Shown: piece by piece, positions 35,195 through 46,577 of the stretch | Position numbering within the stretch: position 1 is the stretch's first letter | How the letters are laid out: each line of letters begins with the position of its first letter | NCBI GenBank assembly: GCA_022496805.1 | Contig: CM040086.1 | Span: 994,501 to 1,058,500, forward strand | DNA from: Pohlia nutans | Lineage: Eukaryota > Streptophyta > Bryopsida > Bryales > Mniaceae | Length of the DNA stretch: 64,000 nucleotides | Direction of reading: 5' to 3' | Notes under the pieces: model-generated | What the model was told of the DNA's origin: nothing | The model's database searches: none | What the model saw: only the letters and a program-made list of their open reading frames with translations | Program-made: the position numbers and the translations under genes

Positions 35195-35946
35195 ACGACA
35201 TTGCCAGCCCCATGGGCTTGGTTTTAGTTTGGGAGAATCTTGCTCATAACTTCTACACCATTGCACCGAATGGGGTTTTTAAAATTCCAAACCGAGCACC
35301 TTAGAGAGATCTATACTTCTTTAGAATAAAGCTAAAGTAAATTAAACAGAAAATCATGCTTAAAATGGAATGTAAAATGAGATTTTGGGTGTGGTATCAG
35401 GAAAGGAATTAAGTGTGCAAGGAGCCTTGTGGGGCCATTTTTGTTTTTTAATCAAACACTTATTTTCATCTAGTTGCTAATTTTATATGAAAATGGTCTA
35501 AAATAAAAAAGTGAGAGCTATCTTCTACTTTCTAATACAATTTACGGTTCTTCAAAATTGTTAACAATGCGTTTTTTATAGCACTTCAAAACTTAGAATC
35601 CTAAAATTCCAATATACATTGCAAGAAAAAGTTTTTTAATTGAATTTCTTTTTATTTAAGCTCGAGAAGCACGTCACCTACACTTTGTTGTTCATCACTA
35701 TTATGTACATTTTTTTCTAAAAAATTTAAACAATTTTAGGTATTTTTGTAATTACTATGGCTATTTCAAGAGAAAAAAATTGAAAAATCTTATAAATTTC
35801 ATTTCTAAAAATAATTATGAAAAAATCAGAGTAAACTGGTTTAAGAATAAATTATATGAGAAAAATACCAAAAAAATGTAATACATTTTTAAAAGTGAAA
35901 AATTATTAATGTTTGACAGGGTAAATGTAGTATGGACGTTTAAAGG
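35195..35946. mobile_element. probable TTAA element with worn left end
   Basis: The right end ggacgtttaaagg is followed by TTAA at 35947-35950. The left boundary near 35185-35195 (ttcaagggttaaacgac) is ambiguous. The interior is related to 19181-19390. Confidence 0.4.
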
Positions 35947-36305
35947 TTAAGAGGGTATTTCAATGGGACTTTCACATAATTGGGATATTTGAGGTATGTT
36001 ATGTAATATTCTATACATATTCAAAATAGGTTCTTAAATTATTCCTTACTTGAATTTAAAGCGTCCTATATAACATCTCAAATATTATAAGTACGTAGAA
36101 AGTTTACCTCCCAATGTATAAGATGAACCCTATATTCTATCTTATGTGATTTAAAAAAAATTGGCAGTTACAACCTCCCCTCCCCCCTTTGAATATTTCC
36201 CTAATGAGATATCATATTTTCTTATATTTGTATAGAACTCCACTCACAATTTAACCAAGTCAAGAACAAAATTTAATTTTCAGCCCATTTTTGAAGTTTG
36301 GGCAC

Positions 36306-36869
36306 TTCGGGGGGTGCACTGTACTAAACATGTACAAGTATACGTGAGTGCACCGAAGGGGTATTAATTTGAACATTGCCGTATTACATATACATACAAT
36401 AAACACATTTTGAACTGAAAATATTCACGTATACTTACACTAAACATATACTCCCTCTGTCCCATAAAATTTGTCCTGATGGTTCTCTCAAATCTACCTC
36501 AATCGAATTATGATCCCGCTGTTCTAACCGACTAAACTATTCCGACATGCGAATTATTAATCCGCTGTTCTACTAATCTGCCGCTCCCTGGCTGTTGGAT
36601 GATAATTCGCCTCATGCGCCTTTTAACCTGGCGTCAAAGTGTGGGTTTCATATTTTTAACACAAAAAAAGGGACAAGTTGTGCTATATCCAAAACGTACA
36701 AAATTTCGTAAATATCAAAAAGGCAGATTTAAGGGTTGCAAAGCAGACGGTACACAACTTTGTTTCGGAAAAGGTATTTAGACGTATGACCTCTTGTATA
36801 CAAGGGGTTTTTTAAAAGGGGTCATGAACGCATGTGATTCTCAAACATAATGTAGAGTGCACCCCCGAG
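36306..36869. mobile_element. Mutator-like element with internal insertion, 564 bp
   Basis: Ends ttcggggggtgcact / agtgcacccccgag, flanked by the 8-bp duplication ttgggcac (36298-36305 and 36870-36877). Its outer parts match 26174-26440 in reverse. About 320 bp in the middle (from about 36449, starting ctccctctgtcccataaaa) is absent from that copy and begins like a Stowaway end, but no matching right end is seen. Confidence 0.7.
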
Positions 36870-37788
36870 TTGGGCACGTCATTTTGAAGGCAATATTTGT
36901 TGTTTCTTTATTATTTGGTAAATGTACAGTTTAGTGCCAATTTCAAAATTCACTAATTTTTACAAGATTTGAATTTTGTAGTTTCAAAGTTATGCCCCAC
37001 AATGCATTTTCTGAGGTGAGGGCAACTAAAAAACTTTTCATTTTATTTTTTTAATTTTTGAAATATTTTTCATTGATCTTCAACTCCATAACATTCTTTA
37101 GAGGGGTAGTGTCACACCTAGAGCATCTGAAGGATCTGCATCTAGAGTGTCTTGGAATCACAAGTATCTTGGAGGATTTTTGATAACTTCAATTGGGCCA
37201 AGCAAAGGGGGTTGGAGAGTTGAATTATTTTATTAGTAGTTTACATTGTAGTGGCATTGCAAAAAAAGGATGTGGTTCAACAAAGTGTGAAGAACGCAAT
37301 GTAAGTTATCAAACATATGATTAATTGACCTATTTTGTAAGAGTCAATTTTTTCCAAATACGTTTTGAAAAATGAACTACAAAGCATTTTCCAACACTTT
37401 GCGATAATATAGTTAATCTTTTCTAATTTTCCTCATAAAATACATATCTCCAAAAATAAATTAGTTGATTATAAATCTAATATTTTAGTTTAAAAACTAT
37501 GAAAACTAGTTAAGAAAAAAAAACTTAAAAACAAAAAGTCTTTAGTTTACCCCATTTCAAAAGAAAACATAAACTGGGAAAAATTCTTAAACCAAATCTT
37601 GTGAAAATTAGTGCGCCTCAAAGCTAGTACTAAAGTATATGTTAACTACAAAATAAATAAATAAATAATAATTGAAAAATATGGCCTTTACAATGATTTC
37701 TGAAACTTCAAATGTAGGTTGACAAAATGACAATTTCTTATTGGAATTTGAAAATTGCATATACATTTCTTGCTACATTGAACTCACA

Positions 37789-38104
37789 CTCAGGGAGTGC
37801 ACTAATCAATAAAGCCAAGAATCACGTGCGTGCATCCCCCTAATTAAAACCCCCCTAAATACATTTTTCTTTTGGCTAAAATTAAGCAATATATGTACAA
37901 AGCTCACAGCCTCAAAATACATTTCCTTATGTACACATGGGATAAATGTGGGGAATTAAATTCCAAGCCCCATGTATATCTACTTTCCGCTTGATTGAAA
38001 TATGTCTCCGATACATACATTTTGTACATGCTTGTTCTAAATAATACCCAGGTTGTTGTGCACGCACGTGTATAATTACAGTACTTGAAGAGTGCACTCC
38101 CCGG
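37789..38104. mobile_element. Mutator-like MITE, 316 bp
   Basis: Ends ctcagggagtgcact / agtgcactccccgg, flanked by the 9-bp duplication gaactcaca (37780-37788 and 38105-38113). Confidence 0.75.
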
Positions 38105-38113
38105 GAACTCACA

Positions 38114-39370
38114 ATTATCTTTTTAGGAGGTGGCATCCGCATTGTGTCTGTTGGAACATTAGTTTGAAATAATGACATTAGTAGCAAGGAGCTTTTTAGA
38201 TGATTTTCTACAAAGAATCATATTATCCGAAAGTTTAGAAGTGCAAGTGAATTGCATTTTTAATTTAGATTAATTCTATGGGAATTTTCCAATAAAGGTC
38301 CAATAAGAACCTAATGTAAATATGCCTTTATAAATATATCAATGTGATGTTGAATCAATATTTATGCTATTTTTAATTGTAGTATTCTCGTTGCTATTTA
38401 TATGTTTCCTTTAACGTCGTAAAATTACAGCTAGAAGTTTCACTTTCAATTTAATTACATTTCAAATACCAACCCAAAATATAACTACCGGTAGTGCATA
38501 ATTACCATCCCTTAGTGTTATAAGTTAAATTGATTGGGAAAAAATCAATAATTATATAGATTAATTACACATCAATTTGCAATACACCAAATTTTGAATA
38601 AATTTAGGTAGATTTTGATACTCGAAATTTAAAACTCAAACATATGTGCCATCCTCAAAGATGAGCTCTACAGAAATATAAAGTAGCATGTTGGTGCAAT
38701 AGAGGTATTAATTGAGACTAGGAGGGCACTATATATTTACATTCAAGGCATTAAAGTTTTTTGACAATATGGATGTATTATGGATTATAAATATGAAACA
38801 TCATTTGTAATTCCACAATTACAAGGCATTTAGACATTTAAATGAAAAACACCATAATAAAATTTAAACACCCATGTTTCATTCACCTTCATTTACCAAA
38901 CTCATGCATTTGGTTTTTTTTAACTATAGTTAAGATTGAACCATGTAGGTTCTAGTGAAAATACTAAACTGTTATTCCCAAGTCACCAATTACATCCTAA
39001 CTTAATTACAAAGCTTTGAAGTCTTGAACCTTTGAGGTTTTAAACCTTTAGAATAAATATCAAAAGTTACTCTAGTGCCAGCGATACACTTAAAAGAAAT
39101 TAGATTCTTGGTACAAGGGTATTGTTTGGTTTGTTTCCTAAATCAACATTGCATTGAATTGAATTGAATTTAAATGAACAAAACCTAAAGTAGTGGATAA
39201 ATGTAATTTGCATGAGCTAAAGTAAATTGCTTATAGACTTCAAAGCTATGATCATTAATTTGTAGAAATTCATGGGGCGAATATGTAAACGAGTTTCAAA
39301 TAAAAATAATCAACATGACGTATTGCAGTTTCAAAGGACTTCTTGCATCAATAAATTTGGTAATAGAATA
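38114..39370. other. upstream region of the OPA3-like gene
   Basis: AT-rich DNA with no gene or resolved repeat. It should include the promoter and 5' UTR of the OPA3-like gene. The frame of exon 1 is open upstream to 39272, but the conserved protein starts at 39371. Confidence 0.45.
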
Positions 39371-40382
39371 ATGATATTGCCAGTGGCAAAATTAGGAGCA
39401 TTGTTGATGAAATCATTAGGTAAGCCTCTTGCAAGTAGATTAAAAACCCATGCAGCTAAACATCCTCGCTTTCGACAATTTATTGTGAACATTGCACAGG
39501 TTAGGGTTTTGTAAATATCAATAATTTTTGTATATTTATATATTTAAAGTTATATGAACATTAATTTACAAAAAAATAAATAAATTAAGGAACTTACATT
39601 AGAACCTCCATATATTATGAATATCATTATATTATAAATACAAATGCAAGCTATGACAACTTGTATCCTAAATTGTAAATTAGGTTTGGTCCATATTTAT
39701 TTCACAAATATATCATGATTCATTCAAATTGTGAGGTCTTCAAGTACATTTTCGATATTTTGAAAGTATCTTCAATGATTAGGTCTGCATACTTGTTTTT
39801 TAATTTAGAACTTTTAAAGAAAAAGATGTTAATTTCTTTTCTGATTTTTGTAGATGTCAAAAAAATCAAAATTTGAATGATTGTTTTTCAAAAAGACAAA
39901 AATTTGGCATTTTTTCACTCTTCAGTAAAATCATAAAGATATAGAGTTCTTTTGTTGTTATTAAAGATCTAATGATATAATTTGATGAGAGGCATGAAAG
40001 TATAATAAAAGCTTCAAGAAGCATTGTGATTTAGCAAAAGGGATTATGTTATAGGAAACTAGAAACATTGATAGACAGTATTGCCATGAGCGTGCAAAAT
40101 ACTTGTAGGAAGTTTGCATTCAAGTTTGTAGGAAGACACATATCATACAAGTTTCTTGTTTTTATTTATTTTGATGTAAACTTTGAAAATACATTGAAAT
40201 TTTTCTAAAAACATTGGTATACAAGTTACAATAAAGTCTAAAATGATATATTGAAAAGACATGTGAAAAGGACTTTTAAGTGCAAATTACTATAATAGGA
40301 GAGACTTTTTTGTGTTGTTTTATAAAAGATTAAAAGAACCAATTACCATAAGGGAAATTTTTTATAAGCATTCAATTATGCA

Positions 40383-40433
<51 letters not shown>

Positions 40434-43400
40434 GCATTGTTACAAAATTAAGTAAATTTAAAATAAACATAATTTCTTTCACAAATCACATAACTATGTA
40501 AAATCTTCGAAAAATTTCAAGAAAATTATTTCAAATTTCATTTATTCTATTTACTTGATCAAAATCTAACAAATGTAAGTTATATAAAAATTATAGCTTC
40601 TGAAATCTATTTTTGCAAAATGGCAAAAATTATGCCAAAACTACAGTTTACTTTGACTATCATATCATATTGTTAGAGCCTCAGGGAGTGCACTGAAAGT
40701 TAAGACTAGGAATCACGTGAGTGCGTACTTTTGACCCCCTTATGAATGTACTAAAAAATCACCTGAACTTTGTAAAAAAGATATGAAGCTGTTGAATACA
40801 ATCTAAAGTTTTTGTTGTATAAATTTCAAAAAATAATGGCATGTAAATACTTTTAAATTGATTTTTGAAGCAAAAAACAACACATTTTAGTGTAAACTTC
40901 TATCATTTTTTTATAAGATTTAAAAAAAAATTGAGTCTAAAATTTATACCAAATGATAGATATATACGTAATGATTCAGCACCTAAAAAATCGTAATTTA
41001 AAAACTATTTTACGACCAAGTATTGTAGGGGGTATGCTATTAAAACGCACTCACGTGTATTCCTAATCCTAACTTTAAGTGCACTCCCCAAGGTTAGAGC
41101 ATCTCCAACCATGCACACTGAAAGTGACTTGCTAAAATCTCTCATTTATACTTGAAGAGCCCTTCAACTTAAAGTTCCCCACCGTCAAACGCTCTTCAAA
41201 CATCAAAAATGTACACTAAATAGTTAATGAACCAATCACAAATAATATGAGGGATATAGTTAACTAAACTTGAATTTGAAGTGTTATCTATCACACACGC
41301 TAGGATAAAGGGTCAAAAAGCTTTTAGCATTTTTCATCCGCCTTTGAAGTGTGTCAAACTTTTGTTGGAGATGCTCTTAAGTCTGCATTCTAAGTATCAA
41401 ATTCATTGCATGTGGTGATTGTGTAAGGTGTAATGCATTATATTTATTCTATACCTATTTATTAACATCATGGTTGATATGCAAAGTAAATGAGCTAAGT
41501 TGTGAAGGTTTGCAGTCAAACCACAGATTTCAAGTGAACTTGCAGCGACGCATATATGGACATGACACGGGTGTGATGATCCACCCTCTCAATCCAGAGA
41601 AAGCAGTACAAGCAGCATCTGACCTCCTTGGCGAGTTTATCATCTTTGCGGTATCTATCAATCAGCATCCCCATCCACTAGTTTGATGAGCTTGGAAATC
41701 ATGCTAATAACACTACCATTTTAATTAGTTTTACACTCAACTCTCTAATTACAAACAACCCTATGTAATTACACACAACCCTCTCTCATTGTATACTTTC
41801 GGTACTTCCACATTCCAAGAATCTCTTGTGTTGTGTACAAATCTAATAAAAAAACCTCCACATGTATGACAAGTTGTGAACATAACATTCCATACCAAAG
41901 TAGCATGGGTCTCTAAAATCATATTAAGATTATAGGTTCAAAGAAATTAATCATCCTATCAGTCATCCAAAGAAGTTAGGCCATGTCATCCTTAGGGCCG
42001 TTTTCCATATGAAGTCTAGGCCGTTTTGATGTGTATGTGGGTTTGAATCTTCACTCCTCAATGGTCCAAATTCTGGTATTAACTGCAACCCCTTTACACC
42101 AAGATTTGAAGCCATTGGAGAACTGTCCTCCATTAATTTCTTATTACATTGAGTACTTAAAGCTAGGCTTATATGGCTAACATGGGCTGAAATTTGGTTG
42201 AATCAGCTCCAAGGAAAAATGGTCTCGACTTCATATGTGAATAGGTCCTTAACCCCTAACTGCCCAAGCAGGCGTTTTTGGCCAATTATACAGATTTCAT
42301 CCGTATTTTCTCATCCGTCATGCACTTTTTGTGGTGTGATTTTTTTACTGAATTTTTTATGGGAAGTTAGCTTCATGTATGTGTGATTTGGTCAAAAAGT
42401 AAATAATTTTTGAAAAAATTATGCCTCATTTTGTGTTGTAGTGTTTCACCAAAAATCTTGAAGATTTTGGTCTAAAAGTGTTCTTGAAAAAAAAAACTAT
42501 TAAAATCAAGCATCCAAAAAATCTCCAAAAATCACTACACCTACAGTACTACACTATAACCCATCACAACAAATTTCATCCACATATTGTCAATATCTTA
42601 TTCGTAATTGAATTACAAAATAATTTTTTATTTTATGTTTCAAAATTTATAAAAAAAGATTAGTGATAGCAGTCATAGATCTAACCGTATAGATAGAATC
42701 TAAAATTAAAAATGCATAACTTTTATTCATACATCAAGTTCTAAATATTCATATTAATTGCATTTTATAATGCATCTTTGCAAAACTGCCTAAACTGGAC
42801 ATAGGTGAGGACGTTTAGGGGTTAACCCCTAAGCACTCAAACGACCATTTTCTGGTCGCTGCCCGGAAAAAAGGGCTGCCCGGAACAAAAAAATAATTTT
42901 TTGAAAAAATAAAAAATATTTTAAAATACTACATCAAGTCTACTTTCCAACCCAATTTGAATTATGGCAATCCGAGTTAAACTCCACCCGGGAGAATTTT
43001 TCAAAGTAGATCACCTCAACATTGTCTTAGTGTTACAAAATTTGCTATTTGGGGAAAGTAATGATGATTCCTCCATCGTTTCTCTTTCTTTTTTGAAGTT
43101 TACGATAGATAGCCCAACTTTAACCAATCGTACTAAATTTTGAACTCTAAAATTGAAAATTATAATTTATACAAATTTTCGAAGGTTAATGCTTTTAAAT
43201 TCATTAAAAAATGATTTAAAGATTATTTTGGAAGTTTGACCGTACGGATAATTTGTAAAGATGATACTCTACATTTTGTCTATTGAACCAACCTTCATCA
43301 AGCATATGGAAGGCACATATTATAACACATCTATGTTTTGTCCAATACCCCTCGGGCTTTTAGGGGTTAAATGAAAGTTCATTGTTTCCTAAATGCCTAG

Positions 43401-44770
43401 CTTTTCTTTAAGTTAAAATGAGGCTTCTTCTTTTTGGTTAAACACATGCCAAAGTACATTTAGAAGCCTCATAAGGTTCTTTAGCTTAGGCACTGCTCAC
43501 CTCCAAATCAAACCATATTATGTCAGGAAATAGCATCCAATATTCGGGAATAAGGGATTATGCTAGAGATCTTGACCTTAAGAGTGAGTGAGCATAGGTA
43601 TTCCATTTTTATAATACTATAAGGCCAGCCATCCATAGTACCACATGTGGTCCACAAAGGGCTGAAGAACCTTATGCGTTTGTCCCCAAAGGCAGTGTAC
43701 TAACATATTTTTTTGAGTTTTGGACCATTTCCTTTCATGGCATGTTTTGTAACAGTGGAGAGTTGCTTTTTTTCTGGCAAGGATGATGATGATGTCGTAT
43801 GGCCCTCGTGTTGGCAGGTGGGCGGAACCATTGTGATTCTTGAAGTGCAGCGAAGTTCTCGTTCTGAAGCTTTCAAAGAGGCCAAGATGCGAGCAGAATT
43901 GGACGTAAGTTACACAACCCGTTTAAAATACTAGACTGTCCCATGACTGTCTGTCCCATGTGTACCTGCTCTGCAGTTGGAATTCCAGAAGCTAGGGCTC
44001 AATCATCAGAACGGACACTCTGCTGCGTCCCTTACAAAACCTCCCAACTTTGGGAGAAAACTGTCACTCCCTTATTTTCGTTGATTAGGGGTGTCAGAGC
44101 TGTGGCATTTTCAGAACAGCATTCCCAATTCCTATGACAGAGGGGTTAATCATTCACAAAAAAAGATGCACGTTGTGCCCAATTTGGTAACAAACCTGCA
44201 AATCACAAATCATCGAAGTGCGAGTTTTAACACAAGCTTTGGAGCAAGGATGTGGCCCCTGTGACAGTCACAGAATCATGTGGTTTCAATTTGGTGAGAG
44301 TCTTGCAATTGTGGGCGTGAATTACAGGATGCCAACACTACTTAATCCACATTTCATTGAGAAATTTTAGCTTAACCAACTAAGATACTACATTTTCTCC
44401 GACCAACTAATTTTCTGAAGCATTCTCTCAACTAGACCTTAATAGAATAAGGAATATGTTTTGATTTTCCCCTAAAATGATCAACTTTTTTTTCCTTAAA
44501 TTTTGAACTCGATTAGGGAATTTTGAATTTCAACAGACTAATCTGTAACTAAAGGTCGGTTCTCGCTCCCCAGACTTTGGCAGAGTCTCCACTCACATGC
44601 TCACACTCTGACACCCACTGAAGAAGGGAATCGTTCAAATTTCCATTGAATTGGCAAGAGGGTTGTGCATCTATATAAGAGGCGAAATCTAGAGTGGTCC
44701 TAGATTTTGGAGGAAGACTCGCTTGCACCTCTCATTTGAATCATGCCAGTTCAATGAAATAGTATTATTT

Positions 44771-44803
<33 letters not shown>

Positions 44804-45049
44804 GTGTTGGTGTGAATGGGTCAGGCACTGCGGGAGAGGGACAGGTGTACATTGCGTGAGCTGGAGGAATTGAGGATGCGGATTGATGAATTGGAGAAGG
44901 CATCCAAACCGGTAAGGGCAAGCTGGATGAGTAACCCTAGCTTTAGTGTGTTGCGAAATCAAGGTCAAGAACTCCAAACTCAGCGTCAGAGGAGCTTGGT
45001 ACCTCCTTCCAACCAAAGCAGTACCACTGAGAAAGCACCCCAAAATTAG
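39371..45049 (+). CDS. OPA3-like protein, 191 aa, 4 exons
   Basis: Member of the OPA3 family, membrane-associated proteins of mitochondria with a role in organelle shape known from animals; the plant role is poorly defined. Exons: 39371-39499, 41516-41650, 43818-43904 and 44825-45049, all phase 0 with GT-AG borders. The protein starts MILPVAKLGALLMKSLGKP and continues with HPRFRQFI, QRRIYGHDTGV, IHPLNPEKAVQAASDLLGE, a hydrophobic FIIFAVGGTIVILE segment across the exon 2/3 junction, and QRSSRSEAF, all hallmarks of the family. Exon 4 gives a charged coiled coil (RELEELRMRIDELEKASK) and a Ser/Gln-rich tail. I chose the Met at 39371 because family members start there; earlier in-frame codons are not conserved-looking. 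A second donor-like site (CCG/GTAAGG, 44912) inside exon 4 could allow an alternative tail. Introns of 2016, 2167 and 920 bp hold several transposons. It looks intact. Confidence 0.9.
40387..40431. repeat. (TA)n microsatellite, ~45 bp
   Basis: Uninterrupted alternating TA run in intron 1 of the OPA3-like gene. Confidence 0.95.
40680..41092. mobile_element. Mutator-like MITE, 413 bp
   Basis: Ends ctcagggagtgcact / agtgcactccccaag with longer inner similarity (aggaatcacgtgagtgcg / cgcactcacgtgtattcct), flanked by gttagagc at 40672-40679 and 41093-41100. The right copy of the duplication overlaps the first four bases of the MITE at 41097. It lies in intron 1 of the OPA3-like gene. Confidence 0.75.
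41097..41376. mobile_element. PIF/Harbinger-like MITE, 280 bp
   Basis: Ends gagcatctccaac / gttggagatgctc, flanked by tta at 41094-41096 and 41377-41379. It lies in intron 1 of the OPA3-like gene. Confidence 0.78.
42253..42821. mobile_element. TTAA-flanked MITE, 569 bp
   Basis: Starts cccctaactgccc and ends acgtttagggg, between TTAA at 42249-42252 and 42822-42825. The terminal repeat is short (about 8 bp). It lies in intron 2 of the OPA3-like gene. Confidence 0.65.
42826..43366. mobile_element. TTAA-flanked MITE, 541 bp
   Basis: Starts cccctaagcactc and ends gggcttttagggg, between TTAA at 42822-42825 (shared with the preceding element) and 43367-43370. The same right end occurs at 6701-6729. 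It lies in intron 2 of the OPA3-like gene. Confidence 0.65.
44771..44803. repeat. (GAT)n microsatellite beside an acceptor
   Basis: Eleven uninterrupted ATG/GAT triplets end 21 bp before the AG of OPA3-like exon 4, in the place where a pyrimidine tract is expected. Confidence 0.9.
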
Positions 45050-46577
45050 GGTAACAGCCCCCCCATTGAGTGGATTTATTGCCACTCATTGCGCAGTTCC
45101 CTAGCAGCAGCATTTGGATGCAGGAGAATTGTGATGCTCATCACAACAGTCTAGAGTTGTAATCCTTTTCTTGGCATGAAAAAGAGCTCAATTTCAACAA
45201 GTGAGAGCTTCGCAAACCAATCAAACATTGTCTTTGACGCAAAACAAGAATGTTAAGCTTTAAAATCTTCATGAGAAAAATGATGCTGATTCAGTTCGAA
45301 ACTGAGAATCGTCATTAGGGCGGCAGTTTATCGACACGTTTTTAAGTTGCATTCAATAATCCTTTGTGATTTTTTCTGGCAAAGTCAGAAAGATACCGGC
45401 ATTGAACTGAGCAAAGTCTCTCAATACCCACCAATATTGCACGAGTAGACCAGCTCTTATTGTGAGTGCAAATGGCAAGCAACTTTATTATTAAAGCAGC
45501 AGCTTGCAGCTTTGAGGTACATGAAATTCAAAACGACAGTGACCAATTGAAAGCTATTTGGCTTCACACTGGGTTCTAAATTACCGGTAGGTTGTCATGA
45601 GTAATTCAAGCCTTGCAAGGTATGCCACGTTTTTTACGGATCTCAATAAGGTGAAGACATGTCACGTCTCCAACGTTCTGACCAGCCGATCGTGATGTGT
45701 GAGGACAAAGAGCATGATGCTAGATTTCAGGGATTTTGCAGTGTATACCAAGGGTAGTGCTTCTCTTGAGACAGATAGTGTGACGGATTTTAGCTGTGAG
45801 AACATCATGATTGACCGAGGTCCAAGCTGCAAGCTGAGAATACTCTCGACGTGGAAATGCAAGAATCCAGTAGTAAATCCAGTAGTAAACAGATGGCAAA
45901 ACACACTCACTTGTAAGGCAAGCTGGAACTAAGAGGAGATGCATGGGATGCATCAGGTCTTCAGGTCGCCAGTTCATCCACCTGCCACTCTCTACTTGGC
46001 AAAAAGAAAATCACTGTACAAACATTAGAACGTGCACAGGGCCAGCCTCGTGATCAAAGATGCAGAGCCTACTGCTGACAATTTTGACAATTTTGTGAGC
46101 TGACAGGACGAAATCCCTCCACCAACACAATAAACTTGTATAGTAAAAACACTGCATGCCAAAGCAGATTACACAATACTCCAAAACGCAAGGGAAAAAA
46201 AAAGGTATATCATTCGAAAGAACGATCATAAACACCGTGGGTAGTGTCAAAGTAAGCTTTTTCTCTAAATCGATTGAGACAAGTGTGACAAGGAGAGAAT
46301 CACGGACTAGGAGTCTCTTGCACTCTACCTCTTCATGACGCACAGCTGCAGATTGAAAGGCAAATTTTACAGAAAGCAGCCTTGCATCGGGTTGTGATGG
46401 GCTCGAAGTGATGATATATCCTGCAACCATCAAGAATTGTGGACTGGCAACTGGAAAAAACTGATCAACCTACACCTACATGTGTAACCTAAGTTCAATT
46501 ACCGACTTCTTCATAATACAGCACTGCATTTAAGCTAAATGAAGTATTGAGCAGCTGAATGCATTTCAGGGCCTCTG
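45050..46577. other. intergenic between convergent OPA3-like and FZR genes
   Basis: It should contain both 3' UTRs. ORFs at 45662-46433 occur on both strands without recognisable protein features. No transposon ends were resolved. Confidence 0.45.
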
